From NCBI GenBank assembly GCA_001972305.1, contig BDDD01001482.1:178388-242387 (forward strand): a stretch of DNA of 64,000 nt. Direction: 5' to 3'. This DNA comes from Cephalotus follicularis. Its lineage: Eukaryota > Streptophyta > Magnoliopsida > Oxalidales > Cephalotaceae. Both the position numbers and the translations under genes were made by a program. Below, in pieces: positions 10,568-20,907 of the stretch. A model generated the notes under the pieces. That model did no database searches. It was not told where the DNA came from and saw only the letters and a list, made by a program, of their open reading frames with translations. The number at the start of each line of letters is the position of its first letter. Position 1 is the first letter of the stretch.

Positions 10568-11813
10568 GGGCTCATAGAACTCAGTACAGCGTTTACCTTG
10601 GTAGCACAAAAATGTACCAAGACAAGAAGAGAGGTTACTGGTGGTCTAGCATGAAAGGAGAGATCGCCGAGTATGTGGCAAGGTGTTGGACTTGTCGGAC
10701 AGTTAAGGCCGAGCACCAGAGATCGACAGGATTACTACAACCTTTACCAATTCAAGAGTGGAAGTGGGAACATGTTATGATGGATTTTGTTTTGGGTTTT
10801 CCTCTGACTTTGAACCATCACAACACCGTGTGGGTTATAGTGGATAGACTTACCAAATCAGTGCACTTTCTTCCTACGCACGTTACTGATTCTGTGAGCA
10901 AGCTGGCTCGTTTGTATGTGAAGGAGATAGTGAGGCTACACGATGTTCCAGTTAGCATCGTATGTGATAGGGGTGCCATCTTCACTTCCAACTTCTGGTT
11001 TAGACAGCTTTCGGGGCAAAGCTGAACATGAGTACTGCCTTTCACCCTCAGACCGATAGGCAGTATGAGCGTACCATCCAGACCTAGGAGGATATGCTAC
11101 GGGCTTGCGTTATTGACTTTGCTGGTACATGGGACGATCACATTCCTTTGATAGAGTTTTCTTATAGTAACAACTATCATTCCGGTATCGGCATGGCACC
11201 GTTTTACGCACTATATGGGAGGAACTACAGATCTCCTGTTTGTTGGGATGTGGTCGGGGAGCGACCTTTACTCGGGACAGAGTTAGTGGAAGAGACTTCA
11301 GAAAAGATCAGGATGATTAAAGAGAAGCTGCTTGCTACTCAGATCTGGCAGAAGAGCTTTGTGGACAGTGTCAAGAGGAGGCCTTTGACCTTCAGTGTTG
11401 GTGATCATGTTTTCTTAAAGGTTTCACCATGGAAGGGCGTGCAAAGGTTTGGGAAAAATGGCAAATTAGCTCCACGCTATGTTGGTCCTTTTGAGATTTT
11501 GGAGAGAGTTGGGGAGGTAGCCTACCAGCTTGCCTTACCTCCTGCACTGTCGAATGTGAACGACGTCTTTCATGTGTCTATGCTGAGGAGATATATCCTG
11601 GACCCGTCACATGTCCTGGATTATGAGGCTGTTCCTATACGAGATGACTTATCTTGTGAGGAGTTGCCTGTACTGATTCTAGATTGGAAGACGAAGACTT
11701 TGAGGAACCGAACCATCTCCATGGTCTAGGTTCAATGGCAGTTCCACCGACTAGATGAAGCCACTTGGGAATGTGAGGAGAGTATCCGAGAGCGTTACCC
11801 GCACCTGTTCTAG
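10568..11813 (+). pseudogene. pol: Element A integrase with chromodomain-type C-terminus
   Basis: The zinc-binding N-domain starts at [16 protein letters not shown]: the first His is present, but the second His position is Tyr, and the two Cys follow (CWTC). The core shows MMDFVLGFP (first Asp), [12 protein letters not shown] (second Asp) and, after a frameshift near 11013, FHPQTDRQYERTIQ (catalytic Glu). A TAG lies just before EDMLRACV. The C-terminal half (11094 on) is readable: [32 protein letters not shown], then a chromodomain-like end WQFHRLDEATWECEE...RYPHLF closing at TAG 11811-11813, after one internal TAG at 11727. The chromodomain places the element with plant chromoviruses (Tekay/Del-like), a family assignment from memory of its motifs. 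Confidence 0.9.
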
Positions 11814-11834
11814 TATTGTTTGACGAAATTCCTT

Positions 11835-11848
11835 GAAGGAGGGGTGGA
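11835..11848 (+). promoter_or_regulatory. Polypurine tract of element A
   Basis: GAAGGAGGGGTGGA lies immediately before the LTR start TGTAACGCCCGAG at 11849. It primes second-strand synthesis. The equivalent tract of element F is the nearly identical GAAGGAGGGTGGAT on the minus strand, beside 43018. Confidence 0.85.
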
Positions 11849-13602
11849 TGTAACGCCCGAGATTTTCATATGTTGTAATTTCACGATGTGAATGTACTTT
11901 TATTGTGGAATTAATAAAATGATGGATTTTTCGACTTTGATGATGTTTTCCAAACTCTAATGATATTGATTTTGGAATAAAAATGTTACAGAAATATTAA
12001 AAGGGACATTTGAAGTAAAACGACGCGGTTTTGGGAAAAACGCGTCGACGCCTTTTTGAACGCATCGATGCCTTCAAAACAAAGAGGCGCACGTAACTGC
12101 ATGCACATGCACATCGATGCAGGCGAGAACATCGACGCCATCGTGTAAAAAGGGAAAAGACGTCGACGTCTAAAGAAGACGTCGATGTTTTGAACCGTTT
12201 GTTCATCGAATCAATCTAGGTCTGTTCTAAACATTGTGAAGAATCTATTTTATGTTTCTAATAATTCTGAGACCCTTATATGCATAGTTTTGTGTCTTTT
12301 AGATTATTGTGCTTCAAGGTGAGTTTGATCTAACAATCTTTTCGTAAGTCTTTTCTGTAAACGCATAAGGTACGGATATTCTGCTCTTTGATACTCTTTT
12401 GGACTTTATCGAGACAAAATCAGTTTTGCGTTTATGATATGCTTTTCGTTATAAAAGCTTGGTTATGAAATTGATATGTTCCGAAAATAAAGTCGGTTTT
12501 GACATTTTGCGAAATTGAATGTTCTCAACTTTATTCTTATGCTATGATACGTTAAGATATGTTATATGTTTTGATCATCTCGTTTATAGGAAGCAAATGA
12601 TTTGATACTCCAAATATGAAATGTATCGTTTAAAAAAGATTTTCGAATATGTTTTGAAAACCATATTTTATGTGTTTCTAAATTGATTTGATAAATCAAT
12701 GTTTTGGTAATGATTAAATATTGAGTATTTGTACCCACCTATGGGGCGTACCATAGGCATGTCGTAGGCCTGGCACGAAGGCATGACACTTACGTAGTTG
12801 TGCAATTAGTCTATGGCGTCTCTGTATGTTATGAATAAATCCAATGAGGTGGATTTATGGATCCGCTATGTATGATAGAGGCATATGAATCAATTCTAGT
12901 TTATGGCATACGTGATAAGATATGCAACGTGTGACATGATATGTTAGGAGAATTGACTTGTGTAGTTCCGTACACCTCAATTCTAATAGGCATGAGGAAT
13001 TAGCGCCTCCCTTGCCATTTATGTTTCTGATATGTGATATGTTATGCGGCTCATTATGAATTATGGAATTATGTATTTGAAACGTTCCATATATGTTTCA
13101 AAAGATATGAATTGGGTTTTATGAAGTTTGGAAAATGTACATTTAAATGTTTTACTGCTTAAGATTTCTGATACGAGTTTTATTGAAATCTTACTGCTTT
13201 TAAATTACCGTTTACTGTTTTATATTCTCTATTTGTACTGAGGTTTTCTTAACCACGTTTTTGTTTCAATGCGGCAGGTTATCAAGAGCAGCGGGGGAAA
13301 GTGTGAATGAGAGATAACCACCTTTATGTCATGGATCCCTAGGAGTGTGATCCCTATGTGTTTTCAGTTAGAGTTGGTCATGAACAATAAGATACTTTTG
13401 GTTTATGTTTTTAATAATTGACCATTGGAACATATGTTTTATGTTTTCTGAATATGTTAAGTTTTCAGTATGTTTTCTGATATGTTATGGCCGCCACGTT
13501 TTTAGCTAATGAAGTTGTGCCTATGTTATGTTCAGTTATGTTATGTTTTGTTATGATATGTATTATGACCTATGACGACTCCCGCCGTCCAGGGGTGTTA
13601 CA
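11849..13602 (+). repeat. Hybrid LTR: start of A 3' LTR (family I) fused to end of D 5' LTR (family II)
   Basis: Bases 11849 to about 12187 match the start of family I LTRs (TGTAACGCCCGAG, then the AAACGACGCGGTTTTG region and the TCGA array; compare the minus strand of 43018 down to 42720). From about 12188 (TTTTGAACCGTTTGTTCATCG) to GGGGTGTTACA at 13602 it matches the end of family II LTRs (compare 19755-19790 joined to 23815-25186). The changeover falls at the last TCGA core (12182). It therefore serves as 3' LTR for A and 5' LTR for D. There is no target duplication between them. Recombination or a deletion joining the two arrays is the simplest reading. Confidence 0.8.
12040..12188. repeat. 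TCGA-core array at the hybrid LTR junction
   Basis: Cores at 12045, 12065, 12114, 12132, 12163 and 12182, with spacings 20, 49, 18, 31 and 19 bp. The contexts are GCGTCGACGCC, GACGTCGACGTC and GACGTCGATG. The family changeover is directly after the last core. Confidence 0.9.
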
Positions 13603-13607
13603 GTTTG

Positions 13608-13618
13608 TGGTATCAGAG
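13608..13618 (+). promoter_or_regulatory. Primer-binding site of element D
   Basis: TGGTATCAGAG, complementary to the initiator-Met tRNA 3' end, lies five bases after the LTR end at 13602. Element G has the same site and spacing on the minus strand (53459-53469). Confidence 0.88.
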
Positions 13619-13773
13619 AAAGAGGTTTGTTTCCTTAGAAGCCCTAACGAGGTTTCACCTGTGAGATTGGGTAGACATTGGATTAGGCTTTTTCGTTATG
13701 GTCAGTTTGATATGATTTCTGTTTCGGTTTTTGTTTTCTTTTGGTGTTTCATGTTTTGAGTGTATTTTAGTAG

Positions 13774-14834
13774 ATGATACGTACAAGGAACGCTGCTTAT
13801 AGGACTGCAACCAGTGAGGCTCGAGAAGTTAGAAATGAGCCTACTATGGAAGTGTTAGTACGACAGGCAGTCGCTCAGGAGGTACGATGTGTGATGGGTC
13901 AGCAGAACCAGGAACAAGGCCGTAGGGAGCCAGTTGCTGAGGAGGATGCTCTAGTTGATTTCAGTTGGGATGGGAAACTGGGGACAGGACTGACACACCT
14001 GTTTATATCTGGATTGAGCGGTTCCAGAAACAGAGGCCGCAGTCTTTCAGCTCAGCCGTGACTCACGTGGAAGCTGAGCATTGGATTGAGCATATGGACA
14101 AGATCTTCGATGTGCTTTGTTGTAGTGACGAACAGAAGGTTATGTTAGTTGCTTACAAGCTTGAGGGTGATGCTCATAAGTGGTGGAAGACTCAGGGATT
14201 GGCTAAGGGTGGTAACTATATTGATGCTTTGACTTGGTCAGAGTTTTGAGAGGTCTTCTATCAGCAGTATTTTCCCGCTGCTGATAAGGAGGCTTATGTC
14301 AGGGAGTTCATAAATACAAGGCAGGAGGATGGGCAATCGGTTACGGAGTTTCTGACCCGTTTCACTAGGCTTGCTAGTTTTGCTGGGTCCGCAGTAGAGA
14401 CAGCACTGGAGCAGGCTGAGTAGTTCAAGTGGAAGCTACACTATCAGTTTAGGGGTAAGCTGATTAATACCAGGTTTGCAGATGTTTCTGAAGTGGCTAA
14501 TTCAGCAAAGAATATAGAACTGGAAAGGTAAGACTTCCAGGCAGCTCGACAGGAAAATGGTAAGAAGAGAAACAGGGGAGATTCTCAGGGGCAAGGTTCT
14601 GGACAGCATGGCCAGAACAGAAATGGTAAACAAGGAAGGAGGAATGATAACTGGGGACAGAGATAACCTAGTAATGATCAGAAGCAGAAACAGGGAGATG
14701 CAGATCTTCAGATTGCCAACTGTGATACTTGTGGTAGACAACATCCAGTGGGAGTGTGCTATAAGGCCATCGGGGCCTGTTTTGTATGTGGACACAAAGG
14801 GCACTTTGTGAAAGATTGTCCTGATCCTTGAGCG
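13774..14834 (+). pseudogene. gag: Element D gag
   Basis: ATG at 13774 (MIRTRNAAYRT) matches the start of the related G gag (MVRTRNAAQRT), which supports this start. A one-base slip near 13965 moves the frame. Thereafter the gag domain reads WETGDRTDTPVYIW, EHWIEHMDKIFDVL, YKLEGDAHKWWKTQG, and FYQQYFPAADKEAYVREF. In-frame stops occur after SEF (14247), after QAE, after ELER, after GQR and at 14829. The C-terminus has a basic, Gln/Asn/Arg-rich stretch and two knuckle-like motifs, CDTCGRQHPVGVC and CFVCGHKGHFVKDC, the second a full CCHC. In an active element it would package the RNA. Here it is a pseudogene. Confidence 0.9.
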
Positions 14835-15266
14835 ATGGATAGGAGGGCAAACAATGCAGAATATGGAAAGCGCAATGTGGGAGGTCGTGTCTTTGCTATC
14901 ACGACACAACAGGCTGCTAATGCACCAGGTACGGTTTCAGGTTTTGTTTCTGTTGGTAACTGTAGGGCTTATGTTTTGTATGATTCTGAATCGACCCACA
15001 CGGTTGTAGCGAGGTCTTTTGTTCGGCACCATAGTTTGCCTTCACAGTTGCTTGATCCGTCTCTGGTTCTTTTGACCCGTGCGGGTACATCTGTTGTGAT
15101 ATCTGAGTGTTTTTATGCTTGCCCTCTTCTTTTCGATGATCGGATTCGTGACGCGAATCTTCTGCCTATTGATATGTATGACTTTGATGTGATTCTGGGT
15201 ATGAATTGGTTGGTTTGCCATTGATCTACGATTGACTGTCACGCTCAGAGGATTCTGTTTGGGGAT
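14835..15266 (+). pseudogene. Element D aspartic protease, active-site Gly replaced by Glu
   Basis: The frame is open for 129 codons. The conserved block GGRVFAITTQQAANAPGTVSG precedes the active site, which reads YVLYDSESTHTVVA. The related G copy has YVLYDTGSTHSVVA, so the essential Gly of D-T/S-G is Glu here. The second block reads MYDFDVILGMNWLVCH, followed by TGA at 15222-15224. The substitution alone should abolish protease activity (knowledge of the family, not tested). Confidence 0.88.
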
Positions 15267-16750
15267 ATGGATAGACTTGATTTTATTTATCAGGGTTCAC
15301 GACCGAGAAAAGAAGTGAAGGTTATTTCTGCTCTGAAGGCTCGGACGTTGGTGGATAAGGGAGCTAAGGGTTTCTTACCTGTTGTGAAGGATGTCTCTAA
15401 GGTTGAGCCTTGCCTTGAAGACTATCTTGTGGTTAGAGAGTGTACAGATGTGTTTCCAGAGGAGTTACCTGGTTTGCCACCGCAACGGGAAGTGGAGTTT
15501 ACCATCGAGCTCATTCCTGGAGTGGCACCTATATCTAAGGCACCTTATAGGATGGCACCACTTGAATTACAGGAGCTGAAGGAACAGTTACAAGAGCTGT
15601 TGGATCGAGGTTTCATTTGGCCTAGTGTTTCACCGTGGGGTGCTCCGGTTCTTTTTGTGAAGAAGAAAGATGGGTCTATGAGGCTATGCATAGACTACAG
15701 AGAGTTGAATCGTATTACTGTTCAGAATGAATACCCCTTGCCTAGGATTGATAACTTGTTTCATCAACTCCAAGGTGCTCGGTAATTCTCTAAGATCGAT
15801 TTGAGATTAGGATATCATCAACTACGGATAAAGGATGAAGATGAACCTAAAACTGCTTTCCGTCCTCGGTATGGGCATTAAGAGTTTCTGGTGATGACGT
15901 TTGGACTTACTAATGCACTGGCAGTTTTCATGGATCTGATGAATCGGGTGTTTCATGAGTTCCTAGATCAGTTAGTGATTGTGTTCATAGATGACATCCT
16001 TGTGTATTCCAAGTCGAAGGAACAACTTCGCATAGTTTTGGGTATTCTGAGGAAGAATCAGCTATACGCAAAGTTTTTGAAGTGTGAGTTCTGGTTGGAA
16101 CAAGTGGCGTTTTTGGGTCATGTGGTTACAGCTAAAGGTATCTGTGTGGATCTTGCTAAAGTTGAGACTATTACTAAATGGCTGAGACCTACCATAGTGA
16201 TGGAGGTTAGGAGCTTCTTGGGTTTGGCTAGATACTATAGGCGGTTTGTGGAAAGTTTTTCCTCTATAGCATTACCACTAACTCAACTTATGAGAAAGGG
16301 AGCAAAGTTTGAATGGAATGAAGAGCGAGAAGCACGCCTCGAGAAACTGAAGAATGGCCTTGTGTCAGCACCGATTCTTCGTTTACCATCTGGGTCTGGT
16401 GGATACCAGATTTATAGTGATGCTTCTAAGAATGGTTTGGGTTGTGTTTTAATGTAGTACGCTCATGTGATAGCTTATGCTTCGAGACAGTTGAAGCCTT
16501 ATGAAGTAAACTATCCTACACATGATCTCGAGTTACCATCAGTGGCGTTTGTGTTGAAGATCTGGAGGCACTACTTGTACGGAGAAACTTGTGACGTCTT
16601 TACCGATCGTAAGAGTCTCAAGTACATCTTTACGCAAAAAGAGTTGAATATGCGTCAGAGGAGGTGGTTAGAGCTTTTGAAAGACTATGATCTGAATATT
16701 CATTTCCACCCTGGTAAAGCAAACATGCTAGCTGATGCTCTCAGTAGGAG
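15267..16750 (+). pseudogene. pol: Element D reverse transcriptase and RNase H
   Basis: Open from 15267 ([20 protein letters not shown]) to a TAA at 15783 inside the QLQGAR-FSKIDL block. It includes [20 protein letters not shown] second stop follows YGH (15879). The palm motif is [14 protein letters not shown]. Compared with the G copy, four codons (EHEE) are missing after SKE, an in-frame 12-base deletion. RNase H reads [17 protein letters not shown], then a TAG, then [33 protein letters not shown] and LADALSRR. Several single-base lesions make it inactive, but the full domain order is intact. Confidence 0.92.
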
Positions 16751-18295
16751 GATTTCTGGGAGTATAGCGGCTTTGCATACTCAGCCGCAGTTGATAGCAG
16801 ATATGGAATGGTTGGACTTCAATCTGCTTGTTCAGGGTTTTATTGCTGTAATGAATGTAGAGCCTACTCTTGTATCTCGGATTAAGACAGCTCAGAGAGA
16901 TGGTGGTGAACTTTGGGCCTTAGTTCAGAATGTTGAAAAGGGTAAGCAGTCAGAGTTTTGTATGGATGAACGTGGTGAGATATGGTTGGGTAATCAGTTG
17001 TGTGTTCCGGCAGATACTTCTATCAGAGATGTTGTTTTGTCAGAGGCACACAGTTCTCCATTTCTATACATCCGAGTTCTACGAAAATATATAGAGACTT
17101 GAAAAAGAATTTTTGGTGGAATGGAATGAAAAGGGATATAGCAGAGTATGTTGGGAGGTGTTTGATATGTCAGCAGGTAAAGATTGAGCACCAGCGTGCT
17201 AGTGGTTTTTTATAACCCTTGGAAGTACTAATATGGAAATGGGAAAGCATTTCGATGGACTTTGTTACGGGTTTGCCGAGAACTTTCAGAAGGAACGATA
17301 CTATCTGGGTAGTAGTGGATCGGTTGACTAAATCGGTTCACTTTTTGGCTATCCGAGAGGACTTTTCTGTGGATCGTTTGGCTGAGGTGTTTCAGCAGGA
17401 GATAGTGAGACTCATGGGACTCAGGTATCCATTGTTTCGGATAGGGATCCTCGTTTCACTTTGGGGTTTTGGAAAGGGTTCCAGAAAGCTTGGGGTACTA
17501 TGCTCAGTTACAGTACAGCTTTCCATCCACAGACAGATTGGCAGACCGAGAGGACCATCCAGACCTTAGAGGATATGTTGAGGTCTTGTGCTTTGAGGTG
17601 GACTGGGAACTGGGATGAGTATTTGAGCTTGGTGGAGTTTGCATACAATATTAGTTGGCACGCTAACATCTGTATGGCTCCGTTTGAAGCTCTTTATGAA
17701 AGGAAGTGTTGATCTCCAACATGTTGGGACGAAGTCGGAGAGTGAGTTATCGAGGAACCCGAGCTAGTGTAGATCACTACGGAGAAAGTGGCAATAGCAA
17801 GGGAGAGATTGAAGGCATCTCAATCTCGACAGAAAAGTTATGTGGACAGACATCGGAGGGACTTGGAGTTCAAAGTAGGTGAACATGTGTTCTTAAAGGT
17901 TTCACCTTCGAAAGGAGTCCGATGTTTTTTGGCTGAAAGGAAAGTTGAGTCCACGGTACATTGTAGCTTTCGAAGTTCTGGAAAAGGTGGGCACAGTTGC
18001 TTATTGGTTAGCTTTGCCTCCGCAGTTAGCACACATCCATAACGTGTTCCACGTGTCTCTGTTGAGGGGTTATCAGTACCATCCCCTGCATGTGGTTCAC
18101 TATCCTTTGGACCGCATTCGGGAGGATCTATCTTGTGACGAGGAGGCCAAGTCTATTGTGGATCGACAGGAGCGGGTTACACGTAACAAGACCGTTCCTT
18201 TTGTGAAAGTTCTATGGAGGAACCATCCCGAACGTGAGGCTACTTGGGAGTTGGAGGAGCACATTCGGGAGCGACATCCGCGTTTGTTTGCTTGA
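16751..18295 (+). pseudogene. pol: Element D integrase and chromodomain
   Basis: The linker and the zinc domain (EAHSS...[16 protein letters not shown]) are split by a frameshift near 17060. The core has SMDFVTGLP (first Asp). The second Asp block is frameshifted by a one-base loss near 17412. [20 protein letters not shown] carries the Glu. More stops follow at ERKC (17710) and in VIEEPELV, and there is a slip near 17925. The C-terminal part is clear: [49 protein letters not shown], and a chromodomain KVLWRNHPEREATWELEEHI ending at 18295. The chromodomain would tether the integration complex to modified histones in chromoviruses. Confidence 0.9.
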
Positions 18296-18335
18296 GGTAT
18301 GTGTATGTTGGTGATTTTTGGACGAAATACCATTT

Positions 18336-18348
18336 AAGGGGTGGTGGA
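18336..18348 (+). promoter_or_regulatory. Polypurine tract of element D
   Basis: AAGGGGTGGTGGA lies directly before the 3' LTR start, 40 bases after the pol stop. The corresponding tract is missing in element G (see 48723-48762). Confidence 0.8.
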
Positions 18349-18600
18349 TATAATACCCTACATGTTTGTATATGTGTTTTACAGACTTTTAATATGTTTT
18401 TTTTCGGCCTTTTTAATTTGTGTTGTTATGAAGTCCGTTTGCCCGGTATTGGGCCTATGTGTTTTGGGCTGACTGATACCAACCTGAACTTTGGATATGT
18501 TGGCATGTTAATGCATTGTTTTGGGTTGGGCCTATGTTTATGTCTTTTTACTTAATCAAACTTTATTATTTCTATTTTACTATTTTGAAAATTATTAAAA

Positions 18601-18835
18601 ACATTTTCTTATATTTTAAAATTCTTTTTCTTTTCTTTTCTTTTCTTTTTCCTTTTTCTTTCTTCCTTTCTTTTTTCCCTCCCTTGCCCGTACCTCTCCC
18701 TCTCCCACCCGTCTCTCTTTCCCACCTCTATCTCAATCCCAAAAATCTCTCCCTCTCTTAACTCCTCACACGTTTTCTCTTCCTCTTTCCTTATCTCTCC
18801 CTCAATTCTCTCTTCTTTTCCCATTTAAGACTGCC
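18601..18835 (+). repeat. Pyrimidine-rich tract of family II LTR
   Basis: About 230 bases, almost all C and T on the plus strand, grading from TTTTC repeats to CTCTCCC. Counterparts occur in the other family II LTRs: as purine tracts at about 48350-48530 and 55850-56000 (minus-strand elements) and as a pyrimidine tract at about 59860-60050. It is a constant LTR feature, probably transcribed as part of the leader. Confidence 0.85.
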
Positions 18836-19514
18836 GGTGTCATTGTTATATGCTATTCTCACCTTGCAAGTGACTACCGACCCTGCCATTGTGAAATCAT
18901 TGTGTTCTCTGTGTTTTTGCTTCATCAATCAGGTTTGTTTCTTCATGGTTAAATGTAGGAATCGTTTATTTGATATGTATGGCAATGGCAGATTTTGTAT
19001 TGTTTGTCTTCTTTATTTTTTTTGTGAACAGTTGTGTGTAAGCCTTGAGAATCCTGTGTTTTCCCAGCAATTGTGTCTTCTTTGCAGGTTGGTACCCTTA
19101 TGTTACTGTTATGGTTCGTTCAATAGTACTATGAATCTGTTTTTGCATGTCTACATGGGTGTTAGAATTCGGTTTTGGTTCCTGCAGACTTTATTTATTC
19201 TATCATTGTGTTCTGAGTCTGTTAGCAAGTCTGTAGACACATAGAAAGAGTTACGTAATCTGGTTTGTAATAACTAATAATGGGAATGGACCTTTAAAAT
19301 TGGATTATACATTTGTGTATGCATGTATTCTGAAAATCTCTTTCCCTTGAGTTTAGCCACTGGTCTCATAAGATATGTAAATTCTGTGTTTTTCCACTGT
19401 CTAAATGCCATATAATGTCCTATTTATATGTTCGTATATCTCTGGTATAGAGTTATACATGTTTGGACAGTTTTTACATTGAAAAATGTCAAGTTCTGCT
19501 ATTCTGTCGTCCAG

Positions 19515-19725
19515 AACAGTCGGCTGTTCTTATGGACAGTCGGTTGGTTTGGCGTGTAGTCGGCTGCCTTATGAAAACAGTCGATTGCCTTGCTTTGCAC
19601 AGTCGGCTGAACCCCTGTCACAATCGACTGCCTGCAGTCTGTTTTGAGTAGTCGACAGGCCCTGACGATTATTCGACTGCCAAGCTTCTTCAGTCGACTG
19701 GTGCTCTGTAACAGTCGGTTGTTTT
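19515..19725. repeat. CAGTCGACTG-type array, ~21-bp phase (D 3' LTR)
   Basis: TCG cores at 19520, 19540, 19560, 19581, 19603, 19624, 19652, 19673, 19694 and 19714, with spacings 20, 20, 21, 22, 21, 28, 21, 21 and 20 bp. The best unit is the perfect 10-base palindrome CAGTCGACTG at 19691; others are one or two changes away (CAGTCGGCTG, CAGTCGATTG). Confidence 0.95.
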
Positions 19726-20907
19726 GTCTAGAAAATGCCTGTTTTCTTTTGTTTTGATCCGTTTGTTCGTCGAATCGATCTGGGTCTGTTCTAATGTCAC
19801 ACCCCGTTTTCCATGAGGACAACATTAAAGCGGTAAGGCAATCAACACAACATAATTTAGCTTATGCGATAAAACGTATAAACAAAATCTTCAATAGCGG
19901 AAGCAATAACATGAAAAGCCGAATTTAAATATGTATCACGCATCCCATACTACGCGATACCCAACAAGTTTGTATAAAACTCAACATCATAGTCGATCGC
20001 CCACAACGGAGCGTGATAAAACAGTACAAGATGAAGTAAACCACGTTACAATAATCCGATTAACATAACCAATGTTCATTAATTCAGTACAAGAAATAAG
20101 AGAAACAATTCAGTCTTCTCCTTAAGTCTCCTTGCATGCTCCATGTCAATCCACTCCATCAATCTGTTACAGTAGGGGTTAGCCTTTGTCCTCACTCGGC
20201 TAAGTGAATAAACTCATAAATACAGTTCGAGGTATATGATAATGAGTATCATGAATGAATGCATTATGATGCAGTACAGCATATATATATCACAGTATAT
20301 ATATCACAGTGTATACATGTATAAAGTATATGCATGTTCACAGTACAGGTATAACCTCGTACGACTACATCAACACAAGCAGTAAGTATGTCCCAAAAGG
20401 AACCAGACAAACAAGTCGTCATGACCGTCGCCACCTCCTGACCCCAACGTCATGCACTCTTACCCCATCCCCATTTGCGAACGGTTTGGAGTAAGTCCTC
20501 CGTAAAGGTTGCTTAGAACGACGGCCAAACAATCAACAGGTTATTAGCACGGCGGCTAATAATCAACAAGCACAAACATTGTACAGTACAAGTCAAGCAA
20601 AAACATATAATTACTTGATCACATACATTTTTTTAAAATATATTACTCCGTTCTCAGGTTGTGATAAGATATAAAAATTAAAACAATACATTTTGAATTG
20701 TGTAACCAATCCTTTAAAACATTTCTCCGTCTTTGGAAAATACTTTCCCCAGTCATTTCGAAAATATATATATTCATATGTTGACAAATATACATTTTCG
20801 TACAATAATGATTATAATGATCATTCAAGCTTTTCAAAATGGTTAACACTTTTTAGAAATCAACCATAATGCAATTCACAGTAATAATGCAAACATATGC
20901 TCAAAAT

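Larger units (their letters stand above)
18349..19794 (+). repeat. Element D 3' LTR, first part (family II)
   Basis: Begins TATAATACCCTACATG, where the sister LTR at 59590 has TGTAATACCCTG, so the terminal TG has mutated to TA. It contains a long pyrimidine tract (18601-18835) and a CAGTCGACTG array (19515-19725). It is interrupted by solo LTR E after TCTAA (19790-19794). It continues at 23810-25186. Confidence 0.88.

Noticed and set aside
13608..13618. TGGTATCAGAG and its complements as possible tRNA gene fragments
   Set aside because: They sit within a few bases of LTR ends and match only the tRNA 3' end complement, as primer-binding sites do; no cloverleaf sequence is around them.
18609..18824. 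Lys/Glu-rich minus-strand ORF of 71 codons
   Set aside because: It is the complement of the pyrimidine tract of a family II LTR, purely compositional.
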